NCBI GenBank assembly: GCA_964592455.1
Contig: CAZQDQ010000002.1
Span: forward strand, 1-33,766
Source of the DNA: MFAQ01 sp964592455
GTDB lineage: Bacteria; Patescibacteriota; Microgenomatia; UBA1400; MFAQ01
DNA: 33,766 bases
Direction: 5' to 3'
Position 1 is the first letter of the stretch. Every line of letters begins with the position of its first letter. The notes under the pieces are model-generated. The model made no database searches. It was not told the DNA's origin and saw only the letters and a program-made list of their open reading frames with translations. A program made the position numbers and the translations under genes. Below are positions 1 through 7,656 of this stretch, in pieces.

Positions 1-915
1 TACCGACCCAGAAGTGTTTATCGATCCACCAATAACACTATCACCAACCGACTTGGCAACAGGAAATGACTCCCCAGTTATTAAAGACTCATCAATTGCA
101 GTTTCGCCCTCAATAATTTCGCCATCTACAGGAATTTTATCTCCAGGTTTCAAAATGAGGATGTCGCCAATCTTAACTTCAAAAGTGGGAATCATAACCT
201 CTTTTCCATCTCTTTTAATGCGTGCCTGTGGTGGGACCAGGTTAAACAAAGCTTGTAGGGCATCAGTTGTTCCTCGGCGCGACTTCATTTCCATCCAATG
301 CCCAAACAGAACAAATGTTGTCAGCATCGCCGCAGCTTCATAAAACGACTCTTCACTACCCATAAAAGTAAGAACAATACTAAAAACATAAGCGGCAGTA
401 ATCCCGACAGCGATAAGAACAGCCATGTTCAAAGTCTTAGCTAGCAGTGCTTTATAAGTTGAATAAAGAAATATCCAGCCTGAGTAAAAAAAGACAGGAG
501 TTGTTAAAACAAGCATGATCCACGAAGCCGGGAAAGGGGTTGGTAGAGAAAGGCCAAACATGTTTATTCCCATTGGGGAGTAGCCAATGATGGGAAGAGT
601 TAGAAGAAACGAAACGAAAAACTTATTACGGATATCTTCCTCCATCATTTTAGCCATTTCACGTCCTGCCAATCCAGAGTGATCCATACCCATGGACATT
701 GTCATACTCATTTTAAGCTTTTCCCAAAATGTCATCTCTGCAAGCGGCTTCATTGCATGGTGGTCGTGTATATTTTTCTCAGCTTGGTCCAAAGACTGCT
801 CCACAGGAACAAGCTTCATACCACATTTGGGACAGACACCCTCAGTATCTTTGACGACATCCGCATGCATCGGGCAAGTATATTGCTGTTTTGGCCTATG
901 TGTAGAATGATCCAT
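1..915 (-). CDS. copB: Copper-translocating P-type ATPase, N-terminal part (cut by left edge)
   Basis: An open frame of 305 codons runs from the ATG at 915 off the left edge with no stop. The N-terminus has a small heavy-metal-binding module (CPMH at residues 14-17, CPKC at 28-31), then a His/Met-rich stretch. Hydrophobic segments follow (about 100-120, 130-150, 165-185, 190-205), then the start of the actuator domain with its ITGES (TGE) motif. This order matches P1B heavy-metal ATPases of the CopB/silver-copper export type, which pump cytosolic metal out using ATP. The CPC transport motif and the phosphorylation domain lie outside the window, so the metal is inferred. Its start lies 3 nt after the stop of the DUF305 gene, so the two are probably co-transcribed and possibly translationally coupled. 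Confidence 0.9.
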   Translation of the reverse strand, partial: MDHSTHRPKQQYTCPMHADVVKDTEGVCPKCGMKLVPVEQSLDQAEKNIHDHHAMKPLAEMTFWEKLKMSMTMSMGMDHSGLAGREMAKMMEEDIRNKFFVSFLLTLPIIGYSPMGINMFGLSLPTPFPASWIMLVLTTPVFFYSGWIFLYSTYKALLAKTLNMAVLIAVGITAAYVFSIVLTFMGSEESFYEAAAMLTTFVLFGHWMEMKSRRGTTDALQALFNLVPPQARIKRDGKEVMIPTFEVKIGDILILKPGDKIPVDGEIIEGETAIDESLITGESFPVAKSVGDSVIGGSINTSGSV

Positions 916-918
916 GAA

Positions 919-1560
919 TTATTTTTTCCATTCACCAAGCCACTTGCGCATATCGTCAATTTCACTAGTTTGGGCGGTGACAATATCGTCAGCCAATTTT
1001 TTCATCTCAGGGCGGGTTGTCCCATTTTTTAGCATGCTTGCCATCATTACTGCCATTTGGTGATGTGGAATCATATTTTCGATGAATGCAACATCAAAAT
1101 CAGCAGCAGTTTCCAGTCTCAGTTTATCTGCTTCACTTCCCATCATTCCCATATGCATACCACTGCTCCCTCCCATCATACCGTGCTGCTTCATAACCTT
1201 CTCTCCTGTTGGTAGTTCCCGGCCAAACCACTCTTTGTACCACAGTCTCATCTGGGAAATTTCAGCATTTTGAGATGTAATAATGCTTTGTGCAAGTTTT
1301 TTAACCTCTAACTTTTTTGCATTGTTTTCTGCAAGGCGGGACATGGTTATGGCATCTTCGTGGTGTGGGATCATCTGCTCTATAAAATGAGCATCCAAAA
1401 CATCAGACTTGGCAGTTGTTACTGTTCCTAGCCCCAGCATCTGCGTGGCCCATCCGTTTTTACCACCGACAGTTCCAGTAAGCGCAATCCACGTCAGTAC
1501 TGCTCCAATTACTAACCCCGCCATTAGATAAAAGTTTTTGCTGTTATTCATCTTATACAT
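919..1560 (-). CDS. DUF305 family protein, membrane-anchored
   Basis: This is a 213-residue protein with one N-terminal membrane segment (about 10-30) followed by two DUF305 repeats. Each repeat carries the signature IPHHE or IPHHQ followed by a helix with M/A-rich spacing, and a Met/His-rich linker (MMGGSSGMHMGMM) joins them. DUF305 proteins are secreted ferritin-like helical bundles found often beside copper-resistance genes, and the His and Met residues suggest metal binding. It is followed directly by the CopB-type ATPase. A TACTAT hexamer (1563-1568) lies only 2 nt before the first ATG but 11 nt before Met4, so Met4 (1551) may be the real start. The metal-handling role is inferred. Confidence 0.9.
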   Translation of the reverse strand: MYKMNNSKNFYLMAGLVIGAVLTWIALTGTVGGKNGWATQMLGLGTVTTAKSDVLDAHFIEQMIPHHEDAITMSRLAENNAKKLEVKKLAQSIITSQNAEISQMRLWYKEWFGRELPTGEKVMKQHGMMGGSSGMHMGMMGSEADKLRLETAADFDVAFIENMIPHHQMAVMMASMLKNGTTRPEMKKLADDIVTAQTSEIDDMRKWLGEWKK

Positions 1561-1606
1561 TAATAGTACAACAACTAATTAGTGTGTTTCCTAAAACCCC
1601 TTTTTA

Positions 1607-1807
1607 TTAATGTTTATGGTTGTCATTTTTCATCATAAAAATATGCAATAGGGGACAGGCAAGAAAAGTAGCTCCTAACACTAGAGTACTTATCGGAACT
1701 TTATATACAGCAATAAAAACAAACAAAAGTACACCTACAGCAAGGCAAATCCCAATCCATTTCATAAAATTACTTTTAGAGTTAGGCTTTGTAAAACTCA
1801 AATTCAC
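1607..1807 (-). CDS. DUF2933-like small membrane protein
   Basis: This 66-residue protein has two hydrophobic segments (about 16-35 and 38-58) and ends in CPLLHIFMMKNDNHKH. A CPLxHxFM motif with a His-rich tail is typical of DUF2933 proteins, which occur in copper and other metal-resistance clusters. The start is a GTG. A TATACT hexamer at 1815-1820 is 7 nt upstream, so the mRNA is probably leaderless. It sits between the sensor kinase and DUF305 in the copper module, on the same strand. Its molecular function is unknown; metal binding by the terminal His/Cys/Met residues is a guess. Confidence 0.75.
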   Translation of the reverse strand: MNLSFTKPNSKSNFMKWIGICLAVGVLLFVFIAVYKVPISTLVLGATFLACPLLHIFMMKNDNHKH

Positions 1808-1814
1808 AATGCCT

Positions 1815-1820
1815 AGTATA
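1815..1820 (-). promoter_or_regulatory. -10 element for the DUF2933-like gene
   Basis: TATACT on the minus strand, 7 nt before the GTG at 1807. With a typical 6-7 nt distance to the transcription start, the mRNA would begin at or next to the start codon. Confidence 0.5.
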
Positions 1821-1830
1821 AAAAAGACAC

Positions 1831-1840
1831 CATGAAGAAA
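1831..1840 (-). promoter_or_regulatory. Candidate operator, copy 2 of TTTCTTCATG
   Basis: The 10-mer TTTCTTCATG lies 10 nt upstream of the -10 element at 1815-1820. The identical 10-mer lies 9 nt upstream of the -10 of the response-regulator gene (3944-3953). This shared position next to the -35 region suggests a regulator site, perhaps for the adjacent response regulator. It is inference from only two copies. Confidence 0.35.
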
Positions 1841-1843
1841 TTA

Positions 1844-3250
1844 TTAAGATTTCGTTTTAGCAAGAGGAAAAACAACAGTCATAGTTGTACCATGATTCGG
1901 CTTACTGCTTACCTTAATGTCACCTTGGTGTGCTTTAATAATTCCTTGGGCGATAGATAGACCTAATCCAGAACCAGTGGTGCGGGTAGCTTTTGATCCG
2001 CGGTAAAATCGCTCAAACATATGTTGTTTTTCCTCGGAAGAAATTCCCACTCCAGAATCTTTCACTGCAAAAAAAGCATGCTGTCTACTTTTCTTTAGTA
2101 AAACTGCAACAGACTTTCCCGGTGGGGTATATTTAATCGCATTGTCAACAATATTAAGAAGTGCCCGAAAAATTTTATCTTCCACCCCTTCAATCACGAC
2201 ACCAGTTGCGATACTAGTAGAAACTGATACCTTCTTTTCCGTAGCCAGTTTCTCTGCTATTTCTTGCAAGTCATAAGCAACACGCGACAGATCAAGAGGT
2301 CTTTTCATAGCGTTAGCATTTTCGGCACCAATCCAGGCTAAATCCAAAATATTTTTAACAGTTTGGGACAAACGGTTTACATCAACCAAGGTGTCAGTAA
2401 ACGCTTTTTTATAATCTTCATTTGTTCGTGCTTTTGCCAGTGTTACCTCAATACTGCTTTTAAGTGTTGCCAGTGGAGTTTTAAGCTCATGCGCCATGTC
2501 GCCAATAAACTGCCTCTCACGCGCAAAAGCCTCGTGCAAGTGATCCAAAAGACCATTAAAAGTTTGCGAAAGCTCTTCAAGTTCATCACCTGTTTTGGGG
2601 TTTGGCACTCGTTCATCGAGATTCTCTGCGCTAATTTTCTTAAGCTGGCGTGACATCGCCGCCACAGGGTTCATAGCTTTTCCGGCAAGCATAAATCCTC
2701 CAAGTAAACTAAGAAAAAACATTCCCGCATAAACAACCGCCAATGCAATAGCCAGCGCGTTTAGAGAGTCCTGAATAACATCCATCGGCTGGCCCATAAT
2801 AACAAGCGCTTTACCGCCATCACTTCGTATCGTCGAGAAGACACCAAATCTAATCTTATTTACCCCAACAGTGCGGTTCACAAAAATTGGCCCCATGATA
2901 CTGGCAGATCTCTCGAGCAGTTCCTGGGCAACACTTTCATTCTCCCCTAAGCTATGTGACGAATAAAGTATCTTGCCATAAGGGTCACCAATAATAAGAA
3001 TCATGCCCGGCATTTCCGCAAACTGTTTAGCAAATATCTGACTATTTTTTACAAAGTCCATGGAATAGTCATCACGAGAGGCGATAATATCAACAATATG
3101 CTCAGTATGGGATGTTATTGCCGCGTCAGTATGGGAGAGCAAAGATTGCTGTGTTAAAAAATAAAAGGAAACAAACAAAAAAGCCATAGCAAACAAAAAA
3201 ATAGAAGTGTACCAGGCACTTACTCTAAACCTTAAGCTTTTTGTGTTCAT
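1844..3250 (-). CDS. Sensor histidine kinase (CusS/CopS-like)
   Basis: This is a 468-residue membrane sensor kinase. TM1 (about 12-33), a periplasmic sensor region (34-164) and TM2 (165-190) are followed by HAMP (about 190-240). The HisKA domain has the H-box MAHELKTPL with His254. The HATPase domain shows an N-box (NIVDNAIKYTP), G1 (DSGVG) and G2 (GSGLGLSIAQG). It should autophosphorylate on His254 and pass phosphate to the partner regulator encoded just upstream. Its ATG overlaps the regulator's stop codon by 4 nt, so the pair is translationally coupled. Placement beside copper-export genes suggests it senses copper or silver; the ligand is inferred from context only. Confidence 0.9.
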   Translation of the reverse strand: MNTKSLRFRVSAWYTSIFLFAMAFLFVSFYFLTQQSLLSHTDAAITSHTEHIVDIIASRDDYSMDFVKNSQIFAKQFAEMPGMILIIGDPYGKILYSSHSLGENESVAQELLERSASIMGPIFVNRTVGVNKIRFGVFSTIRSDGGKALVIMGQPMDVIQDSLNALAIALAVVYAGMFFLSLLGGFMLAGKAMNPVAAMSRQLKKISAENLDERVPNPKTGDELEELSQTFNGLLDHLHEAFARERQFIGDMAHELKTPLATLKSSIEVTLAKARTNEDYKKAFTDTLVDVNRLSQTVKNILDLAWIGAENANAMKRPLDLSRVAYDLQEIAEKLATEKKVSVSTSIATGVVIEGVEDKIFRALLNIVDNAIKYTPPGKSVAVLLKKSRQHAFFAVKDSGVGISSEEKQHMFERFYRGSKATRTTGSGLGLSIAQGIIKAHQGDIKVSSKPNHGTTMTVVFPLAKTKS

Positions 3251-3921
3251 ACTTCACTGCCTATTCTAAAGCCGACTCCATGAATGGTTTCGATGACCTT
3301 CTTTTCACCTTTAACCTCTACTTTTTTGCGCAGTGAAGCGACAAATACGTCCACCACATTACTCATACCATCAAAATTATAGTCCCAAACATGCTCAGTG
3401 ATCATTGTGCGGGTCACTACCTCCCCCTTGTGGCGAAGTAAAATCTCCAAAATAGCAAACTCTTTTGGTGTCAGTTTAATAGGTAACCCATTTCTAGTAA
3501 CAGAATGTTTAAGAGGATCAAGTACCAGATCATCAATGGACAGTACCAAAGATGGCTCTTTGTGACTTCTCCTTATCAGTGCATGAACACGTGACCGGAA
3601 TTCAACAAAAGAGAAAGGCTTAGTCAGATAATCATCAGCTCCACTATCAAGTCCAGCCACCTTGTCATCGGTCGAAGACTTGGCTGTAAGCATTAAGATG
3701 GGGGTTTTAATGTTTTTAACACGAATATTCCTGCAGAGAGTTAGTCCGTCGACTTTAGGCAGCATAATATCAAGAACAATGAGGTCATATTGCTCACTTT
3801 CCGCCAAAAATTGGCCTTCTTCGCCGTCAAAAGCCTGGTCAACCACAAACCCATCCTCAGCAAAACCTTTCTTAATAATGTTCGAAAGTCGGCGCTCATC
3901 ATCAATCACTAAGATTCTCAT
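3247..3921 (-). CDS. OmpR-family response regulator (CusR/CopR-like)
   Basis: This 224-residue two-domain regulator has a receiver domain (1-115) with the acidic pocket D7/D8, the phosphoacceptor Asp51 in VLDIMLPKVDG, and Lys101 in LTKPF. A winged-helix DNA-binding domain (about 128-224) has TPKEFAILEILLRHKGEVVTR and ends VGFRIG. Length and layout are normal for OmpR/PhoB regulators. It is first in a minus-strand unit and overlaps the kinase by 4 nt. A TATAAT at 3929-3934 lies 7 nt before the ATG, predicting a leaderless mRNA. A copy of TTTCTTCATG lies just upstream and may be its own binding site. Confidence 0.93.
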   Translation of the reverse strand: MRILVIDDERRLSNIIKKGFAEDGFVVDQAFDGEEGQFLAESEQYDLIVLDIMLPKVDGLTLCRNIRVKNIKTPILMLTAKSSTDDKVAGLDSGADDYLTKPFSFVEFRSRVHALIRRSHKEPSLVLSIDDLVLDPLKHSVTRNGLPIKLTPKEFAILEILLRHKGEVVTRTMITEHVWDYNFDGMSNVVDVFVASLRKKVEVKGEKKVIETIHGVGFRIGSEV

Positions 3922-3928
3922 TGCCCCT

Positions 3929-3934
3929 ATTATA
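3929..3934 (-). promoter_or_regulatory. -10 element for the regulator-kinase operon
   Basis: A perfect TATAAT on the minus strand, 7 nt upstream of the ATG at 3921. No Shine-Dalgarno fits in the gap, so the transcript is predicted to be leaderless. Confidence 0.6.
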
Positions 3935-3943
3935 TTAAAAAAT

Positions 3944-3953
3944 CATGAAGAAA
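3944..3953 (-). promoter_or_regulatory. Candidate operator, copy 1 of TTTCTTCATG
   Basis: Identical to the 10-mer at 1831-1840 and at nearly the same distance (9 versus 10 nt) upstream of a -10 element. It sits in the short gap between the SRPBCC gene and the regulator. It is a possible site for autoregulation by the OmpR-type regulator. Confidence 0.35.
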
Positions 3954-3956
3954 ACA

Positions 3957-4448
3957 TTAAGTTTTAGAAAAATGTTTTTTAGCCCCATCAAGCATTTGCC
4001 GAACACACCATCTGGCATACCAATCGCCAAGAAGTATTCCTAGCCACTTATTTTTTTTGGGCCTATCGTAATCGATAGAAACTCGGAATAATGAATTTTG
4101 TGCCTGGGGAAAAATTTCAACTTTCATAACGTAATCACCAACAACCAAGAGATTGCGCACTTTTACCGTTTTCCACGACTTAATACTTGGTTTTTTGTGT
4201 TCGGTAACCACCTCATCAATAAACATTGGAATCCCGAAAATGGAACCATCCAAAAAGATATGCGATCCAACTTCTTTCCCTAGCTTGTTATCTGTTGAAA
4301 CATTCATTTTGCTACCCATCATCATCCAAGATGATCTGCTCATGTGCGAGGAAAAAAGAACGTGATCGTCAACATAATCAAACACGTGTTCTGGTAAGGC
4401 TGGCAAAACAATGCTGTTGTGGTAATGATTCATAGTCAACTCATACAC
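3957..4448 (-). CDS. SRPBCC (START/Bet v1-like) domain protein
   Basis: This 163-residue protein has the alternating pattern of the SRPBCC helix-grip fold. It opens with a short strand and LPALPEHVFDYVDDH, has a central run of strands (KMNVST, SHIFLDGSIFGIPMFIDEVVTEH, YVMKVEIFP), and ends with the long helix WYARWCVRQMLDGAKKHF. Proteins of this fold bind lipids, polyketides or other hydrophobic ligands; the ligand here is unknown. The assigned start is a GTG with TAAAAT 11 nt upstream. Met6 (4433) is an alternative. It is upstream of the copper regulator on the same strand, but a new promoter follows it, so a shared function is not implied. Confidence 0.65.
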   Translation of the reverse strand: MYELTMNHYHNSIVLPALPEHVFDYVDDHVLFSSHMSRSSWMMMGSKMNVSTDNKLGKEVGSHIFLDGSIFGIPMFIDEVVTEHKKPSIKSWKTVKVRNLLVVGDYVMKVEIFPQAQNSLFRVSIDYDRPKKNKWLGILLGDWYARWCVRQMLDGAKKHFSKT

Positions 4449-4478
4449 TAACCTTTTCCATTTTACATCTCGTTCGGT

Positions 4479-5423
4479 TTAAACTCCGCACCCACCTCCG
4501 CCTTTTGATGGTTGTTGAATTAACCCTTTCTCTATTAACCACTTCTTAATATTTTGTGCCCCAGAAGCTGATGAGTATTCACGGCTGAGTGCTGTCTTAG
4601 CATCCAAATCTTTAAATGAGACGCCATCCTTGTTCTTAAAGTAGAGAGCCAGATCATAATAATTACCAGGAAACCAAAAGGCGTTAAAGTATTTGCCAGC
4701 CTCGTACATCTCTTTTTCTGTTGCCCCATTTGCAGCCATAAGCTGCATCACAGCCAAAAGTGCCATTCCATGATTACAATCTGGAAAGGCTGTTGAGTTG
4801 TTGCAGCAAGGGCGGAAAATATTGGATGTTACCTCATAAACCAAAGCTTCCTGTTCGCGGGTCAGAGGAATAAGTGATACCTTAGAGTAGTAGTTCATAG
4901 CGTCCCCTTTTGCAAGTGTCCATCCACCAGTTGAAGCAAAGTTGCCCGCACCCTTCTTGCCACCATATTTCACCATCTCCCCCTCATCAAGGATTGGTGA
5001 CTTGTTAGCAAGCCCCATTGCCCAGAAAAAATTGAGCAGAAAATAGGAATTATCGCGGTTGATTGTAATTCTTTGGCTAGATCCCTTCTCCAAAATCTCA
5101 ACTTGCTCATCGGTTAGTGGCTGGTTCGATTTTTCATATGTATCTTTAAATTTAGCGGCATCGATTACGCCCAAGTTAATCATTTTTGGTCCTAGGTTGC
5201 TGTAGCTTGCATTAATACTAAAACCTAGAGAGGGGTTAATTTCGTCAAAAAGATTGTCCTGCTCAGCTGTACTGACAACTGTGTTACTATCACCAGATTT
5301 AGAATTAGACGTTGTCTTGCTTTCTCTAATCTTTGTAATTTTCGGGAAAAGAAGAAAAGCTGTCAAAAAAATACTAGCAGCAAGGCTAACAAAAAGAATT
5401 GGAAAAAACTTACTTATTTTCAT
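4479..5423 (-). CDS. Secreted or membrane-anchored Cys-rich protein, unknown function
   Basis: I do not recognise this 314-residue protein. It has an N-terminal membrane segment (about 8-27), a Ser/Thr/Asn-rich linker (35-60) and a globular domain. The domain carries a cysteine cluster PCCNN...DCNHG (two adjacent Cys, then Cys and His) before a helix-rich stretch. The extreme C-terminus is GGGGCGV, giving a further Cys. Four cysteines plus His in an exported protein suggest either disulfides or metal binding. It lies upstream of the copper module on the same strand, so a metal role is possible but unproven. No clear promoter hexamer sits at the leaderless distance. Confidence 0.8.
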   Translation of the reverse strand: MKISKFFPILFVSLAASIFLTAFLLFPKITKIRESKTTSNSKSGDSNTVVSTAEQDNLFDEINPSLGFSINASYSNLGPKMINLGVIDAAKFKDTYEKSNQPLTDEQVEILEKGSSQRITINRDNSYFLLNFFWAMGLANKSPILDEGEMVKYGGKKGAGNFASTGGWTLAKGDAMNYYSKVSLIPLTREQEALVYEVTSNIFRPCCNNSTAFPDCNHGMALLAVMQLMAANGATEKEMYEAGKYFNAFWFPGNYYDLALYFKNKDGVSFKDLDAKTALSREYSSASGAQNIKKWLIEKGLIQQPSKGGGGCGV

Positions 5424-5541
5424 TGTTTTTCAAAATTGGCGCTATTAAACATATTGTACTGTCAAAAAATTAAGATTTTGTGAAGATAGTAAGCCGCAAA
5501 AAAGCCAAGCAAAGTCAACTTGCTACACCACTTCCTACACA

Positions 5542-5985
5542 CTATTTATCCTTCGTTTTCTTTCTAGAAGTTTTAGTTTTTTCCTCGCTCTCTTTGGGAA
5601 TCATTAGTTCAGTTAGTTTGTCAACTTTTTCGTTTAGTTTCGCTATTTCATCTTTAAGCAGAAGAATATTTCTGTTATCCCTTTCTTCTCTCGTTTCAAT
5701 TGGGCTACCATCACGGTCAAACCTTCTTACTCTTGTATTGTCCGTCGAGCGGTTTTGGTGTTGAGGCCTTGGACCATTTTTAGCTTCAAAACAATCACTA
5801 CAAAGCACCGGCCTAGACCCAGTAGGCCTAAAAGGTACTTCACAGTCCTTTCCACACTCATCACAAACTGCTCTAAAAGTTTCCCTTGGGCGATCATAAC
5901 CTCTATTTCCACCACCATATCCACCTCTATAACTATTGTTTCCTCTATCTCCTCCAAAGCCACCCCCTCGGTTAAAATTTTTCAT
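5542..5985 (-). CDS. Gly/Arg-rich zinc-ribbon protein (CxxC...CxxC)
   Basis: This 147-residue protein begins with an RGG-like low-complexity segment (GGGFGGDRGNNSYRGGYGGG, about 6-25). A single zinc ribbon follows: CDECGKDCEVPF, then RPVLCSDCF. The second half is a charged tail with a predicted coiled coil (about 100-130) and ends in Lys-rich sequence. The RGG segment and the basic tail suggest RNA or nucleic-acid binding. I chose the ATG at 5985 because a TGCTATAAT extended -10 ends 7 nt before it; an upstream in-frame ATG would read through the end of the methyltransferase gene. The function is unknown. Confidence 0.8.
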   Translation of the reverse strand: MKNFNRGGGFGGDRGNNSYRGGYGGGNRGYDRPRETFRAVCDECGKDCEVPFRPTGSRPVLCSDCFEAKNGPRPQHQNRSTDNTRVRRFDRDGSPIETREERDNRNILLLKDEIAKLNEKVDKLTELMIPKESEEKTKTSRKKTKDK

Positions 5986-5992
5986 ATCCCAT

Positions 5993-5998
5993 ATTATA
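5993..5998 (-). promoter_or_regulatory. Extended -10 element for the zinc-ribbon gene
   Basis: TGCTATAAT (TGn-TATAAT) on the minus strand, 7 nt before the ATG at 5985. It overlaps the gap after the preceding methyltransferase gene and predicts a leaderless mRNA. Confidence 0.6.
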
Positions 5999-6007
5999 GC
6001 ACACAAC

Positions 6008-6811
6008 CTACTTCCTTGCCACAACAAATCCAGTTGATCTAAAGCTCTCCAACTCGTCATCTGTAAAGCCAAAGTCTTCTTTCCACTTATTTTTTAAATA
6101 GGGTATTGTCGACGATCTTTGAAAAACAACCCGCATACCTAAAAGCTCAAATATCTTGTCGTAAGTCTCAAAGTTCACTGGTAAATAGTTCTCAGTCAAC
6201 TCACGTTCCCAGTTTTCTCTATACATGTACTTCAAAAGAAAGTGGTTTGCGTCTTTCACTCTGGCTATTTTTCCATACCTCTTCTCAAAGTCAAAAACCA
6301 GGTCATGAATATCACTTTTGCTTCTAATTTTTTCTTTTATTGTTTCCATCCACAAGTCAGACTCCTCAGCGTATTGATATGTAATCATGTCGCGAATTAC
6401 TACTCTTCCGCCAGCTTTAAGTATTTCATGGCTGTCAGCCAACGCCTTAACAACGGTACTTATACCTTCACCATATGTAAAAAACTCATGCAAAACAGAG
6501 CAAAATAACACCAAGTCAAAACGTTCTGGCTCAGCAAGTAACTCTCTAAGGTATATTTTTTTAAACAAAACATTTTTTCTGTCCTTTACTTTGCTATTAG
6601 CCAAGTCAACAAAACCTTGGTCCAGGTCAATTCCTAAAAAGTTTATATTCGGATACAAATCTGCCAGAGCCAGTGTCACTGTTCCGTCTGCGCAGCCAAT
6701 ATCAAGCACATCCGTTGTACCTTCTGGAATATACTTAGCCACTTTTAGTTTTTCTTGTAACGGCTTACTCATTCTTTCTAAATAGATTTGAGTATTCTGA
6801 ATATCGCTCAT
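6008..6811 (-). CDS. Class I SAM-dependent methyltransferase (A)
   Basis: This 267-residue protein has the Rossmann methyltransferase core. Motif I is VLDIGCADGTVTLALA (about 35-50), the acidic end of strand 2 is FLGIDLD, and a later motif is FDLVLFCSVLHEF, followed by LKAGGRVVIRDM. The C-terminal third has a helical cap and a strand-rich end (ELLGMRVVFQRSSTIPYLKNKW). The target molecule cannot be told from sequence. It starts 1 nt after the stop of the second methyltransferase, so the two form a tight operon and may act in one pathway. Confidence 0.88.
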   Translation of the reverse strand: MSDIQNTQIYLERMSKPLQEKLKVAKYIPEGTTDVLDIGCADGTVTLALADLYPNINFLGIDLDQGFVDLANSKVKDRKNVLFKKIYLRELLAEPERFDLVLFCSVLHEFFTYGEGISTVVKALADSHEILKAGGRVVIRDMITYQYAEESDLWMETIKEKIRSKSDIHDLVFDFEKRYGKIARVKDANHFLLKYMYRENWERELTENYLPVNFETYDKIFELLGMRVVFQRSSTIPYLKNKWKEDFGFTDDELESFRSTGFVVARK

Positions 6812-6812
6812 T

Positions 6813-7583
6813 TTATTTTTTAACTGCTAATATAGCCATAAACATTGGAAATTCTTCCCTGGCTCTGTTTTCTTGTTTGGCATTTTTGCCTGCACTAGTC
6901 TTGTCCGACGTCCATTCTTCTATTTTTTCTATTAAAAATCCAGCCTTCAATAAAAAACTCGAGTAATCTTCCAAGGGGTGGTGGTAAGACCAGGTAACGG
7001 GGGAATTTTCCTTACCAGGGTGGGCGTTGATTGGTATCTCAAGTTGTGACATATATCTATTCACTCTTCTGTATTGCAGCTTGTTATTTTTGTCCTCTTC
7101 CCAAGAACTTTGTCGAGGGATTCTAAAAGCGGGGTGGTTAAGAACTATAAGCAACTTAGCTCCACTTTCAAGTCTCTCTGAGACATTTTTAAGTGTTTTC
7201 TCCGACTCTTTAATATTTTGAAGTGCCAAAATAATTGTAGCTCTGTCAAAAAACTCCTTGGTTGGTATATTTTTAGTTACGTCAGCAACAACATACTTAT
7301 GTTTACTATTTTTTTCACGTCTTTTTGCTTCTGCGATTAACGCTTCAGCTTTATCAACCCCCAAATACTCTACCTGCTGGTCTATATTTCTTGCCAATAC
7401 TCCTTGCCCACAAGCAATGTCTATTAATTTAGAATCTTTTTTAAGCTCTAGGAGCTTAAGAGATTTTGGTATTACCAAGCTCTGATGAAAAAAATGCCCT
7501 TTATCACCCACCAGGCCGCCATACCATTTACTCACTTTTTGCCACGAGGTCTCTTTCCTTCTCTGCATACTATATTTTCGCAC
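6813..7583 (-). CDS. Class I SAM-dependent methyltransferase (B)
   Basis: This 256-residue protein has motif I as LIDIACGQGVLARNI, then YLGVDKAEALIAEAKRR, and FDRATIILALQNIKE with LESGAKLLIVLNHPAFR. A substrate-facing insert precedes the C-terminal EFPMFMAILAVKK strands. It is first in the pair with methyltransferase A (1-nt gap). The start taken is a GTG with a TAGAGT hexamer 6 nt upstream; an ATG at 7568 (residue 6) is an alternative. The substrate is unknown. It is divergent from rarA, with 73 bp between them. Confidence 0.85.
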   Translation of the reverse strand: MRKYSMQRRKETSWQKVSKWYGGLVGDKGHFFHQSLVIPKSLKLLELKKDSKLIDIACGQGVLARNIDQQVEYLGVDKAEALIAEAKRREKNSKHKYVVADVTKNIPTKEFFDRATIILALQNIKESEKTLKNVSERLESGAKLLIVLNHPAFRIPRQSSWEEDKNNKLQYRRVNRYMSQLEIPINAHPGKENSPVTWSYHHPLEDYSSFLLKAGFLIEKIEEWTSDKTSAGKNAKQENRAREEFPMFMAILAVKK

Positions 7584-7656
7584 ATATTCACTCTACTCCT
7601 TGACTATCTTTCATAGCTAGTTTAAATTATATTTACCCAAACAAAAACCGAAATTT

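Noticed and set aside
1574..1583. Palindrome ACTAATTAGT upstream of DUF305 as an operator
   Set aside because: Only one copy is present and it is AT-rich, so it is easily a chance palindrome.
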